Assembly: GCA_029983675.1 (NCBI GenBank)
Contig: JASBYY010000009.1
Location: forward strand, 1 to 64,000
From: Bacteroidales bacterium
GTDB taxonomy: Bacteria; Bacteroidota; Bacteroidia; Bacteroidales; F082
Reading direction: 5' to 3'
Length of the DNA stretch: 64,000 bases
Shown here: positions 53,903 through 62,826 of the stretch, one piece after another
Numbering within the stretch: position 1 is the stretch's first letter
How the letters are laid out: each line of letters opens with the position of its first letter
Made by a program: the position numbers and the translations under genes
Notes under the pieces: generated by a model
Databases searched by the model: none
What the model saw: the letters and a program-made list of their open reading frames with translations, nothing else
What the model was told of the DNA's origin: nothing

Positions 53903-55074
53903 CTCACAATCAGTTTTTCGGTCCAAGTGGCGGAAACACTCTTCACCACAACGAAATAAACACCGTTTTCCCAATTGGCGGTTTCAATGCGCACTCTGGA
54001 ACTTTCAGTGACAAAAGCAGTTACCTTTCTGCCCTGAAGGTCATAAACGGAAATCTGTGCGCTGGCATCATCGGGCAAGGTCAGATAAGTCTCTCCATTG
54101 GACGGATTGGGAGCCAGCGAAAGCTGAATATTGTTGTCGGGCAAGCTGGAATAAACAGATACCGGCTCGACCTCTTGTTCCCAGACATAAGACCATGGTG
54201 CGATTTCGGTAGCGCATGAAACATCACCCCATTTTATAAAATCATGGTTAACAATAGGCTGTGAGTCGAAACCGAGATTGGCACCAACGCCATTCACATT
54301 GTACATCCAATACGGACCGACGAGGGTCAGATGAAGGTCGCCATCGTTGAATGTGATGTTCGACACGCCATAAGCCCCGACTTCATATGCAAAACGCTTG
54401 TCTTTGTCAGCGATGGCATCCATGACATCTTTTACCATGACACTTTCGTCAGCAAACCGATAGCCCCAAGCCAAAGCCTTATTAGGCTCGTTCCAGTTCA
54501 CGGCAAAGACCGCCTCGTTGGCACCTTCGCCAATCCAATAGAGGATTTCCGATGGGTCAATGGTGGCATCGTCTGCCAAAGGAAATACTGCAACAACAGG
54601 TGCTGTCCATACGACATCATAGCCTGATCCGACACTGGTGCCACACGATTCGTCGCCCCATTTAATGTAGTCGCCGTTGACGACATGCTGTCCTTCATAA
54701 CCAGTGGGTGCCATGGTGCCATTCACAAGATAAAGCCACCATCTGCCACTCAACGACAAGTCAACATTGTCATCCTTAAACGTGATGTCGGAAATCATAC
54801 CCGATTCCGCTTGATAGCCAAAACGGGTATCTGCCGCTACAATATCGTCCATCACTTCCTTCACAATGACGGAACTTCCATCGAAACGATAGCCCCATGC
54901 CAAAGCCGTATCGGGTTCGTTCCAGTTCACGATGAAAACAACTTCGTTCTGGCCTTCGCCAATCCAAAAACGAATGTCTTCGGGTGCAATGGTTGCATCC
55001 TCTTGACCTCTCAATGCGTTGAAGGTCAAACATAAGATTCCTAACAGGAAAATTTGAGTAAATCTTTTGAACAT
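53899..55074 (-). CDS. T9SS-sorted protein with two tandem copies of an uncharacterised domain
   Basis: A 391-aa protein, first gene after the cobalamin riboswitch. Signal peptide about 1-23. Two near-identical modules of about 130 residues follow (about 27-155 and 168-295). Each reads I-x-x-WIGEG-x-NE-x-x-F-x-VNWNEP, ALAWGYRF, then a VMD-x-I segment, ITF, W-x-Y-x-VNG, and ends IKWGD-x-SC. A type IX sorting domain (about 315-391; LAPNPSNGETYLTLP to EKLIVR) completes it. The W-x-Y-x-VNG / GD-x-I-x-W part recalls the transcobalamin-C-like DUF4430 fold, which would suit corrinoid binding, but this is an analogy. I do not recognise an established name. Confidence 0.8.
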   Translation of the reverse strand: MFKRFTQIFLLGILCLTFNALRGQEDATIAPEDIRFWIGEGQNEVVFIVNWNEPDTALAWGYRFDGSSVIVKEVMDDIVAADTRFGYQAESGMISDITFKDDNVDLSLSGRWWLYLVNGTMAPTGYEGQHVVNGDYIKWGDESCGTSVGSGYDVVWTAPVVAVFPLADDATIDPSEILYWIGEGANEAVFAVNWNEPNKALAWGYRFADESVMVKDVMDAIADKDKRFAYEVGAYGVSNITFNDGDLHLTLVGPYWMYNVNGVGANLGFDSQPIVNHDFIKWGDVSCATEIAPWSYVWEQEVEPVSVYSSLPDNNIQLSLAPNPSNGETYLTLPDDASAQISVYDLQGRKVTAFVTESSRVRIETANWENGVYFVVVKSVSATWTEKLIVR

Positions 55075-55191
55075 AACAATTTGATTTTGATTAATAATTT
55101 AGTTATCACCTCAAAACCTCGAGATTGAAATGGCTCCTTTTTTCAGGATCTGACCAGCTCTTATCCCGAAAGCTTTAATGTCGTTTCTGAC

Positions 55192-55348
55192 ACAAGGCAG
55201 GTCTTCTGACTTACTCCCCCGATGAGCCGCCTTCCCATCGGGCGGAGCGCCCGAAAGTGGCATCATGGCTCTTCATTTGAGTTAACAGCAGCGGGAACTG
55301 TTCAGGATTTTCACCCGATTCCCTATTGAGTCCTTTCGGACACCTTAT
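55192..55348 (-). promoter_or_regulatory. Cobalamin riboswitch
   Basis: The minus-strand leader contains the ordered conserved elements of the adenosylcobalamin riboswitch: GGTGTCCGAAAGGACT, AATAGGGAATCGGGTGAAAA, the B12 box region CAGTTCCCGCTGCTGTTAAC, GCCACTT, GGGAAGGCGGC, and closing GAGTAAGTCAGAAGACCTGCCT. It lies 117 bases upstream of the first gene of the five-gene operon. Binding of B12 should reduce expression. No strong terminator follows, so control is probably translational. Confidence 0.95.
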
Positions 55349-55356
55349 ATCAATTG

Positions 55357-55387
55357 CAAAAATACCATTATTTTATTTCGCAACAAA
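55357..55387 (-). promoter_or_regulatory. Promoter of the cobalamin operon (-7 and -33)
   Basis: Minus-strand TATTTTTG (55357-55364) and TTTG (55384-55387) with a 19-bp spacer, the full Bacteroidota consensus, placed so that transcription starts at the riboswitch 5' end. Confidence 0.85.
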
Positions 55388-55469
55388 TAATATCTTCATT
55401 TTTTTCAAACCAGCTCAATGCCTCCACCAAAACCATCTTCTTTTTTCACCTAAAATCCCATAAATATAG

Positions 55470-55477
55470 TAATTTTG
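55470..55477 (+). promoter_or_regulatory. Promoter -7 box for the modular surface protein
   Basis: TAATTTTG, about 80 bases before the ATG at 55557. With the cobalamin promoter it fills the 482-bp divergent intergenic region, which otherwise shows nothing further. Confidence 0.65.
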
Positions 55478-55556
55478 CCCTTGAAAGTAGAATGGCCACC
55501 CCTTTCTATTTTTTTGCTTCTATTTAATATAATATTGAAAATCAACGATTTATAAT

Positions 55557-58500
55557 ATGAAGATGCGTTTATTCTGGGTCTTGTCCTTTTTCCTTTCCAT
55601 GGGAATGCTTAGCGCACAAGATGTTATTTATGCGGGTTACGGCTCTGTTTCGGACAGTTCGAACAAAACGGTGAAAGTCTGGCACAACGACAACCTCCTC
55701 TATGAGATAGCCTCTCCGCAAGCTGATGCTTTTGTTAAATCCATGCAGATTGGTGCAAACAGACAATACCTTGGCGGATATGTGAGACTGACTGACGGCA
55801 CACATGAGGCTCGCATCTGGCACAACAACTCACCGTTGTTTTCGGGCACGCAAGGATCGGAAGTTAGGAGTCTTGCCATGACGGGCGACACCGTTTACGC
55901 GGCCGGCTACACCTCGTTCGATTCAACGACTATGGCCGCCACCGTATGGAAAAACAATGGTTTGCTGTTTCTGTTGAGCGACAGCACATCGAATACCAAA
56001 GCCAATGCCATCGCTATTTCGGGTAACAACATCATCACTGCCGGGTATTCTGAAGATAGCTCCGGACTGAAAACCGCTCTGATATGGCAAAACGACAGCT
56101 TGCTCTACACCTTGGGCGACAGTACTTTCCATGCTGAAATCATAGCCGTCACTTGTGCCGGTGGTCAGATCTACTCGGCAGGAAACCTCTTCGATGCCAA
56201 TGGAGTGAGCCACGCCGCAGCATGGTGCAATGACAGCTTATTGTATCAGCTCTCCGACAGTTCTTCCTTTGCCACCGCCATCGCCATTGAACAAGGACAG
56301 GTTTATATCGGAGGTTCCGTTCTTGGCAAAGCCAAAATCTGGCAAAATGGCGTGGCCTATCAATCCATTGATGGCGACACCGGAACATTAACCGCCCTGT
56401 CCATCAGTGATTTTGGCTTTTTTACCGCTGGAAAATCAGATGGCTCCGGCAAAGTATGGCGCAATGGAACCCTTCTCTATTCGCCCGTCCATACCGATGA
56501 AATCTGCGGCTTATCCGTCACTGAATCTTGCAATGGCGCAACACGCACCTTGCCTTGGCACGAAAGTTTTGAGCCTTACGACAGCGATTGGCTTTGCTGG
56601 ACACAACTTGATGCCGATAGCGCCAACAACACCCAAAATGCCTTTTGGTCGCGTAATAACGACCTCTCCAACGACGGCGCATGGAGTGCACGCCACTTGA
56701 AAGGCGACAGCCTGCAAGAAGGATGGCTCATCAGTCCGAAGATCTATTTGCAACCCGACCGAGATTCTACCTTCTTGTCTTTCAGCTCTCTTGAATTGCG
56801 CCCTGCCGATCACGGTTACAGCGGATTATGGATTTCGACAACAGGAACAGACACTACCGACTTTGAAGAAATCTGGAACCAAGACAATGCCTCTGGCAAT
56901 TGGAAAACCATCCCTATTGACCTTCAATCCTATCAAGGCCAAGCCGTGTATTTGGGCTTCAAATATGCCGGAACCAACGCCCACGACTGGTACATCGACA
57001 ATATTGTAATGGACGAGACCTTTGCGATGCGCGACACCATACACACTTTCCCCTATCTTGAAAACTTTGATAATGCCCTCCACGACTGGTATGTTGTTGA
57101 CGATGACCACAGCGGCGGATTGAACAACTGGAAGACAGGCATGTATGCCGACAGCACTTTGTTTGCCATGCACCCTGCCGCCGACACTATTTTCGGTGCA
57201 CAGGAAGGCTGGCTCATCAGCAGACCCATAAGACTACAGCAAGATAAGATTTACAACCTTTCCTTTGCCACCAAGACAAGCGACTCTGTATCATACGGAA
57301 GCAGCAGCCTTTGGGTTGCCGACAACACGAACGGTCTTCCGCAAACAGCCAACTTCACGCAAGTATGGGAGGAGAACGCCCCAAGCGACGAATGGAAAAC
57401 CGTCAGCCTCAACCTTTCTTCCCATGCGGGACACACCGTCTATCTTGCTTTCAAGTATGTAGGAGAAGCCGCGCATGACTTTATACTCGACAGTATTAAC
57501 GTGGAGGAAAGAAACAACGAGTACACCATCTCTGTCGTTCCGAATAACGTGCAATGGGGCAGCACCACGGGCAGCGGCACCTATCCTACTTTCGACACGG
57601 TGCAAATTGCCGCAACTCCTTTTAGTGGCTATGAATTTCGCAACTGGGACGACGGCAATACCGAAAACCCGCGCAACATCATTGTGACCCAAAACCAGAC
57701 TTATACGGCGAACTTCGGGATCATCCGCTATACGATTACCACGGAAGTTTTGCCCGAAAGTGCCGGAACAGTCACCGGAGGCGGGTTGTACGAAGTAGGG
57801 ACGACCGTTTCGCTTCAAGCCTTCGCCAATACCGGATACTCATTCACAAACTGGTCAGACGGTAACACCGATAATCCAAGGGAAATCACAGTCAACGGCG
57901 ATGCCACCTACATTGCTGTTTTCGAGTCGCACCAATTCACCATCACTACGATTGCCAATCCTATTGAGGGCGGCACCATAACGGGAGGCGGCAGCTACAA
58001 CTATGGCGACACAGCCTTTTTACGCCCCATTCCCAACGAAGACTTCTTCTTCCTCTGCTGGAGTGATGGCATTGTTTCCAATCCCCGTATCGTCATCGTT
58101 AAGAACAATGCCACATACACCGCCTTGTTCTATCCCAAGGCTGGACCTAACTACACCGTGACGGTGGTATCTCTCAATCCTGAATTAGGCTCAACAACAG
58201 GCAGCGGGTCGTACGCTGCCGGAACGGCAATAGAAATATCTGCCATCCCATTCGAGAATGCCTATTTTGAAAAATGGAGCGACGGCAACACTGACAATCC
58301 GCGCCATGTCGTGGTGGATACCAACTTGGTCTTCAAGGCCAAGTTCGGCGCCATTCCCACATTCAACATCAATGTGGTTTCCATCAATCCTCTGATGGGC
58401 ACCACTTTCGGTTCGGGCAATTACCCGGAGGGCGAAACCGTGAGAATCGGGGCAACGCCCAACCCAGGTTATGTCTTCGACCACTGGGATGACGGCAATA

Positions 58501-59012
58501 CCGAAAACCCACGCAATATCACCGTGACCGGCGACATGACCTACACTGCCTATTTCAAAGACAAGCCTATTACCACTTACACGGTAACGGTTTATTACAA
58601 CGAGGAACAAGGCATAGTCTTAGGAGGTGGCACTTATCCGGCCGGAACGACAGTCCATCTCGCTGCCATTCCTAACGACGGTTTTGTTTTCTTCAATTGG
58701 AATGACGGAGTCACTGACAATCCGCGCGAAATCGTTGTCAACCATAATATGGAGTTCGTGGCGTTTTTCCATGGCACCGGTGTTGACGAGAACGGTCTCG
58801 GCAATATCACGCTCTACCCCAACCCCGCCAGCGATATCATTTATCTCAAAGGATTGGATAAAGCCCAAGAAATTGAAATATTCAATGCGCTGGGATATCA
58901 GATCCGCAAAGAGACCATCGACACCGATGGCGAGATTCGGATTTCAGACCTCTCTTCCGGTCTCTATCTAATCAAGTTTGAAAACCGAAGCCTCAAATTC
59001 TTCAAGGAATAG
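55557..59012 (+). CDS. Large modular T9SS surface protein (propeller, two adhesin domains, six B-repeats)
   Basis: An 1151-aa exported protein. Order: signal peptide (1-20); seven repeats of about 45 residues (about 21-325), each with an AGY/GGY turn and a VW-x-N-(D/G)-LLY core, consistent with one seven-bladed propeller; two choice-of-anchor/cleaved-adhesin type domains (about 330-490, ending HDWYIDNIVMDE, and about 495-655, ending HDFILDSINVEE); six InlB-B-type repeats of about 68 residues (about 658-1068) with the hallmark W-x-DGNT-x-NPR; and a type IX sorting domain (about 1078-1151; LYPNPASDIIYLKG to LKFFKE). Likely a surface adhesin or binding protein. It is divergent from the cobalamin operon and has its own promoter and terminator, so a link to B12 is not shown. 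Confidence 0.88.
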   Translation: MKMRLFWVLSFFLSMGMLSAQDVIYAGYGSVSDSSNKTVKVWHNDNLLYEIASPQADAFVKSMQIGANRQYLGGYVRLTDGTHEARIWHNNSPLFSGTQGSEVRSLAMTGDTVYAAGYTSFDSTTMAATVWKNNGLLFLLSDSTSNTKANAIAISGNNIITAGYSEDSSGLKTALIWQNDSLLYTLGDSTFHAEIIAVTCAGGQIYSAGNLFDANGVSHAAAWCNDSLLYQLSDSSSFATAIAIEQGQVYIGGSVLGKAKIWQNGVAYQSIDGDTGTLTALSISDFGFFTAGKSDGSGKVWRNGTLLYSPVHTDEICGLSVTESCNGATRTLPWHESFEPYDSDWLCWTQLDADSANNTQNAFWSRNNDLSNDGAWSARHLKGDSLQEGWLISPKIYLQPDRDSTFLSFSSLELRPADHGYSGLWISTTGTDTTDFEEIWNQDNASGNWKTIPIDLQSYQGQAVYLGFKYAGTNAHDWYIDNIVMDETFAMRDTIHTFPYLENFDNALHDWYVVDDDHSGGLNNWKTGMYADSTLFAMHPAADTIFGAQEGWLISRPIRLQQDKIYNLSFATKTSDSVSYGSSSLWVADNTNGLPQTANFTQVWEENAPSDEWKTVSLNLSSHAGHTVYLAFKYVGEAAHDFILDSINVEERNNEYTISVVPNNVQWGSTTGSGTYPTFDTVQIAATPFSGYEFRNWDDGNTENPRNIIVTQNQTYTANFGIIRYTITTEVLPESAGTVTGGGLYEVGTTVSLQAFANTGYSFTNWSDGNTDNPREITVNGDATYIAVFESHQFTITTIANPIEGGTITGGGSYNYGDTAFLRPIPNEDFFFLCWSDGIVSNPRIVIVKNNATYTALFYPKAGPNYTVTVVSLNPELGSTTGSGSYAAGTAIEISAIPFENAYFEKWSDGNTDNPRHVVVDTNLVFKAKFGAIPTFNINVVSINPLMGTTFGSGNYPEGETVRIGATPNPGYVFDHWDDGNTENPRNITVTGDMTYTAYFKDKPITTYTVTVYYNEEQGIVLGGGTYPAGTTVHLAAIPNDGFVFFNWNDGVTDNPREIVVNHNMEFVAFFHGTGVDENGLGNITLYPNPASDIIYLKGLDKAQEIEIFNALGYQIRKETIDTDGEIRISDLSSGLYLIKFENRSLKFFKE

Positions 59013-59030
59013 CATCCGATGAAGGCATCA

Positions 59031-59060
59031 AAAAAAAGCGGGCGATTGCCCGCTTTTTTT
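59031..59060. terminator. Bidirectional terminator
   Basis: GCGGGC-GATT-GCCCGC with seven As before and seven Ts after serves the surface-protein gene and the convergent aldo/keto reductase gene. Confidence 0.93.
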
Positions 59061-59079
59061 GATTTGTACCCCAACATAC

Positions 59080-60111
59080 TTACAATGCGTTTTTCGCTTT
59101 TTGCTTCCAAAACACCTTGAAATCTTCATAGTTTTTCTGAAGCAAGGTCGGCGTGTCAAGACTGTAAGGGCATTTTTCTCTACACGCATTGCAATGCTTG
59201 CAATCCTCAATCTTTTTCATCTTCTCGGCCCACTCTTCGGTCAGATACACACTCAGAGGCGCCCGGTGCAAAAACAAGCTCATTCTGGCGCAGTCGCAAA
59301 TCTGAATCCCAGCCGGACAAGGCATACAATAGCCGCAACCACGGCAAAAGTCATGGGCAAGCTCCATACGGTCCTTTTCTATTTTACGCCATGATGAAGA
59401 AGACAACTCTGGCGGATTGGTCTGATAGGAAATAAACTCTTCCAATTCGCTCTTACATTGCACGCCCCAAATCGGCAGCACATGGTCAAACTGGTTGAGG
59501 AAAGCATAAGCCAGGGCGGAATCCGTTATCAATCCGCCCGCCAAGGCTTTCATGCAGATAAAGCCCATGCCTCTTTTCCGTGTGTTTTCCACAATTTTCT
59601 CGTCGCCGGAAGACGAAAGATAGGAAAACGGATATTGCAAAGTGTCGTAAAGACCTTTATCAACAGCCTCTTTGGCCACCGAAATGCGATGGTTGCTAAT
59701 TCCGATAAAACGCACTTTCCCTTGACGCTGCGCCACCTTGATGGCATCGTAAATCCCGCTTTTATCACCCGGACGAGGACAAAACGGAGGATTATGAAAC
59801 TGATAGAGATCGAGATAGTCGGTTTTCAGGTTGCGAAGTGTCTGATGGAGGTCTTTCCAAAAATCGGTAGTGTTTTGCGCACCGGTTTTTGAAGCGATAA
59901 TGACTTTATCGCGTCGATCGGCAAATGCAGCACCTATCTTTTCCTCACTGTCGGTGTAAAATCTGGCAGTATCGTAGAAATTAATACCATTGTCATAAGC
60001 CTCTTGAAGCAAAAAAACGGCTTTCTTCATGCTGATTCGCTGAATGGGCAAAGCTCCAAAACCATTTTTGTTCACCTTTAACCCAGTCCTACCTAATGTA
60101 ATGATTTTCAT
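59080..60111 (-). CDS. Aldo/keto reductase with C-terminal 4Fe-4S ferredoxin domain
   Basis: A 343-aa oxidoreductase. Start at ATG 60111 (MKIITLGRTGLKVNKNGFG); longer frames to 60327 cross the promoter. The AKR barrel (about 1-265) shows the catalytic set as NFYDTARFY (Asp, Tyr), IIASKTG (Lys) and LYQFHNPP (His). Two cysteine clusters follow, CRGCGYCMPCPAGIQIC (about 273-289) and CKHCNACREKCPY (about 319-331), the second with spacing for a [4Fe-4S] centre. Such fused enzymes are common in anaerobes; the substrate is unknown. Confidence 0.92.
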   Translation of the reverse strand: MKIITLGRTGLKVNKNGFGALPIQRISMKKAVFLLQEAYDNGINFYDTARFYTDSEEKIGAAFADRRDKVIIASKTGAQNTTDFWKDLHQTLRNLKTDYLDLYQFHNPPFCPRPGDKSGIYDAIKVAQRQGKVRFIGISNHRISVAKEAVDKGLYDTLQYPFSYLSSSGDEKIVENTRKRGMGFICMKALAGGLITDSALAYAFLNQFDHVLPIWGVQCKSELEEFISYQTNPPELSSSSWRKIEKDRMELAHDFCRGCGYCMPCPAGIQICDCARMSLFLHRAPLSVYLTEEWAEKMKKIEDCKHCNACREKCPYSLDTPTLLQKNYEDFKVFWKQKAKNAL

Positions 60112-60176
60112 TGAGTTTGTTAGAATATAAAGACCATTAATAAACGAAACATCATAATGGTCTATGTTTCTGGGTA

Positions 60177-60184
60177 CAAAGATA
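60177..60184 (-). promoter_or_regulatory. Promoter -7 box for aldo/keto reductase gene
   Basis: TATCTTTG on the minus strand, about 65 bases upstream of ATG 60111. It supports that start over longer frames. Confidence 0.65.
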
Positions 60185-60356
60185 GTAAATATTTGCATTG
60201 ACCAGATTTCTAACACATTTGATCGAATAAATACTTCCATGACACGAAAGAAACCTACAACGACTTTGGAAAACCGACTGTGTAGATGATATGTATCGCA
60301 CCTTTCTTCCATGCCAACCTGTTTCAAACAACAATCGCATCTAACTCAAAAAGAAC

Positions 60357-60364
60357 TATTTTTG
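60357..60364 (+). promoter_or_regulatory. Promoter -7 box for aroQ
   Basis: TATTTTTG, 13 bases before the ATG at 60378, implying a leader of only about 7 nt. Confidence 0.65.
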
Positions 60365-60377
60365 CAAAAAAATCATC

Positions 60378-60800
60378 ATGCACATTCTCATCATCAACGG
60401 TCCGAACCTGAACCTGCTCGGCAAACGAGAACCTGAGATTTACGGAAAGGTCTCTTTCGATGAACACCTCAAAAACCTCGTCCAGCAGTTTCCCAATATT
60501 CAATTGGATTATTTCCAAAGCAACCACGAAGGTGCTCTTATCGACAAATTGCAAGCGGCTGATGGGATTTACAACGGCATTGTGCTCAATCCAGGCGCCT
60601 ACGCCCACACTTCCATTGCCATCGCCGATTGCATCCGAGCCATCTCGGTTCCCGTTGTCGAGGTGCATCTTTCCGACATCTCAAAACGAGAAAACTACCG
60701 TCGGCGCTCCTATACAGCAGAGGCATGTGCCAGTTGCATTACCGGAAAAGGAATGAAAGGGTACGATGAAGCCATCCAGTTTTTGACTTCATTTCACTAA
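60378..60800 (+). CDS. aroQ: 3-dehydroquinate dehydratase, type II
   Basis: Third step of the shikimate pathway. 140 aa, the usual length for the dodecameric type II enzyme. Signatures: ILIINGPNLNLLGKREPEIYG (catalytic Tyr in EIYG), SNHEGALID, the NPGAYAHTSIAIADC loop and EVHLSDISKRE with the catalytic His. Monocistronic; convergent with the glycosyltransferase gene. Confidence 0.97.
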   Translation: MHILIINGPNLNLLGKREPEIYGKVSFDEHLKNLVQQFPNIQLDYFQSNHEGALIDKLQAADGIYNGIVLNPGAYAHTSIAIADCIRAISVPVVEVHLSDISKRENYRRRSYTAEACASCITGKGMKGYDEAIQFLTSFH

Positions 60801-60844
60801 TAAGCACGATAAACGGGGAACGTTTTTCAAAACGGAAAGAAAGG

Positions 60845-61885
60845 TCAGTCTTTCTTTTCCAAAGTCGAAAATGCAGAAGGATTCAGTTGCGAGAAAGTCT
60901 TTACACCCCGCAAGTAGTTATCAAAAACGATATTACGCTGGTAAATCTGTCCAACATTTTCATGTTTCAGTGTTTTCCTGACCTTCATCAGGTTAGGGAT
61001 TCTGACAAAAAAGGCAAAATGCGCCCGGATGACCGCCCAAAAATCGGCAAAACTCCCATCCACCAGAAACTTAATCGCAGCAATCCAGTCTAAAAGAAGC
61101 CGATAAAGCAGCACGACGAAAACATTTTTGCCAGGAAGGTTTTTCAACAGCAGGGACAAGTTGTTCCTAAAATTAAGGAAGGTCTTTCTAGGTGATTTTT
61201 TGGGCAAGGTGCCGCCTCCGATGTGGAAAACAACGGATTGAGGGCAACAATACACTTTAAAGCCATGATTTTTAACCCGCCAGCAGAAATCAATCTCTTC
61301 CATGTGGGCAAAAAAAGTGTCGTCAAGACCTCCAAAGCGATGGTACACGTCGGCACGCACAAACAAACAGGCTCCAGTAGCCCAGAACACCTCCATCACC
61401 GATTCATATTGCCCCTCGTCCTCATCTAAATGTTGGAACAAACGTCCGCGGCAGAACGGGTAGCCATATTTATCGATAAAACCGCCCGCTGCCCCGGCAT
61501 ATTCAAACTTTTCTCTTTCAAAATATGCACGAATCTTGGGTTGACATGCCGCTATCTGTTCATCGGCATCCATCAGCTCTACCACAGGGACCAGCCAATT
61601 GGGCGTCACTTCAATATCCGAGTTAAGCAACACATAGTATTTGGCTTCCACTTGTTTGAGCGCCAGATTGTACCCCATTGAAAACCCGCCGTTAAAATCG
61701 TTCAAAATCAAACGGACTTCAGGGAACTGCCCTCGCATGAACGCCACCGAATCGTCGGTAGAGGCATTGTCGGCCACCACGATATCGGCCATATCAGGAT
61801 CGGTATTGGCAATGAGTGTCGGAAGAAAAGTTTCCAACATCTTTTTGCCGTTATAATTCAATATGACTACTGCAACTTTTTTCAT
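60845..61885 (-). CDS. Glycosyltransferase family 2
   Basis: A 346-aa GT-A fold transferase. Nucleotide-sugar motifs are VVILNYNGKKMLE (N-terminus), VVADNASTDDS and LLNSDIEVTPNW (metal-binding acidic residues), with FAHMEEIDFCWRVKNHG (about 195-211) carrying the acceptor-side ED-like motif typical of rhamnosyltransferase-like GT2 enzymes. The C-terminal third has one or two hydrophobic segments (NVFVVLLYRLLLDWIAAIKFL), suggesting membrane association. The ATG overlaps the acyltransferase stop (ATGA). A role in cell-surface polysaccharide or lipid glycosylation is inferred. Confidence 0.9.
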   Translation of the reverse strand: MKKVAVVILNYNGKKMLETFLPTLIANTDPDMADIVVADNASTDDSVAFMRGQFPEVRLILNDFNGGFSMGYNLALKQVEAKYYVLLNSDIEVTPNWLVPVVELMDADEQIAACQPKIRAYFEREKFEYAGAAGGFIDKYGYPFCRGRLFQHLDEDEGQYESVMEVFWATGACLFVRADVYHRFGGLDDTFFAHMEEIDFCWRVKNHGFKVYCCPQSVVFHIGGGTLPKKSPRKTFLNFRNNLSLLLKNLPGKNVFVVLLYRLLLDWIAAIKFLVDGSFADFWAVIRAHFAFFVRIPNLMKVRKTLKHENVGQIYQRNIVFDNYLRGVKTFSQLNPSAFSTLEKKD

Positions 61886-62820
61886 GCCATCGCTTCCTCA
61901 CAGACCCGTTTATTTGACTTGATGTTATTTGTCTCTAAATCGAACTTTCTCTTGTGCTTCCAGCGGCGGTGCGACCACAGCCAATTGTCGGGATTTGTTT
62001 TGATAAAATGCTCCAAACTTCTGGCATATTGCTCGATGATACCATTTTCTGGCTGTTGATCCGGATTACGGCAAATCTCCTCGAAAGTCACTTCATAATA
62101 TCCTCTTCCGGTTCGTTTCATGCCCACAAAGACAACTGCATAATCGAGTTTTCTCGCCATCTTCTCCATGCCTGTAAACCAGCAGGTGTCTTGATTCAGA
62201 AAATCAATCCAGTAATCAGTGTCTATTCCTCTCGGCGACTGGTCGGCGACAATCAGCGCCGCATTTTTCAAGTTGCGGCGTTTGACCAAGGTTCGGAACA
62301 CCTGCGACGACTCCACCATCTGATCATCCGCCTCTTTGCCGGAGGTGCGGAGTCTCAACATGAAATCTTCAAAACAAGCGTTCTGGATGCGTTTGTATAT
62401 GGCGACACACTTATGATCCGAAAGCGTGTGCATCAGTTTGCCGAACCATTCCCAGTTTCCCGAATGCGGCAATGCGTAGAACAAGCTTTTTCCTTCATCG
62501 TACAAACCCCGAATCAATTCCGGATTGGTAAACCTCACCCGTTTTTCAAGATCCTCCCTGGTCATTTTCAATAATTTGCACAATTCAAGAGCCGTATCAC
62601 AGAAATTCTTGTAGAACTTTTTCTCGATCTTGCGGATTTCTGGTATCGATTTGTCAGGAAACGAACGCAGCAAATTGGCACGAACCACCTTTCGGCGGTA
62701 TCGTAGCAAATGGTACAGCAGGAACGCATATAAGTCGGATTGGATATACAACAAGGGGAAAGGCGTAATGGCAATGCCATAAGCCAACGCTTTCACCATA
62801 CGATATCCAACCCTACTCAT
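61882..62820 (-). CDS. LpxL/HtrB-type lipid A acyltransferase family protein
   Basis: A 312-aa membrane-associated acyltransferase. N-terminal hydrophobic segment (about 9-40), then the catalytic HSGNWEW motif (His near residue 118; usual form H-x4-D/E) and later ADQSPRGIDTDYW and FTGMEKMARKLDYAVVFVG. Typical of enzymes adding secondary acyl chains to lipid A or of related lysophospholipid acyltransferases. It lies 6 bases after the GWxTD gene stop and overlaps the glycosyltransferase gene, so the three likely form one envelope operon. Confidence 0.88.
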   Translation of the reverse strand: MSRVGYRMVKALAYGIAITPFPLLYIQSDLYAFLLYHLLRYRRKVVRANLLRSFPDKSIPEIRKIEKKFYKNFCDTALELCKLLKMTREDLEKRVRFTNPELIRGLYDEGKSLFYALPHSGNWEWFGKLMHTLSDHKCVAIYKRIQNACFEDFMLRLRTSGKEADDQMVESSQVFRTLVKRRNLKNAALIVADQSPRGIDTDYWIDFLNQDTCWFTGMEKMARKLDYAVVFVGMKRTGRGYYEVTFEEICRNPDQQPENGIIEQYARSLEHFIKTNPDNWLWSHRRWKHKRKFDLETNNIKSNKRVCEEAMA

Positions 62821-62826
62821 GTCAAA

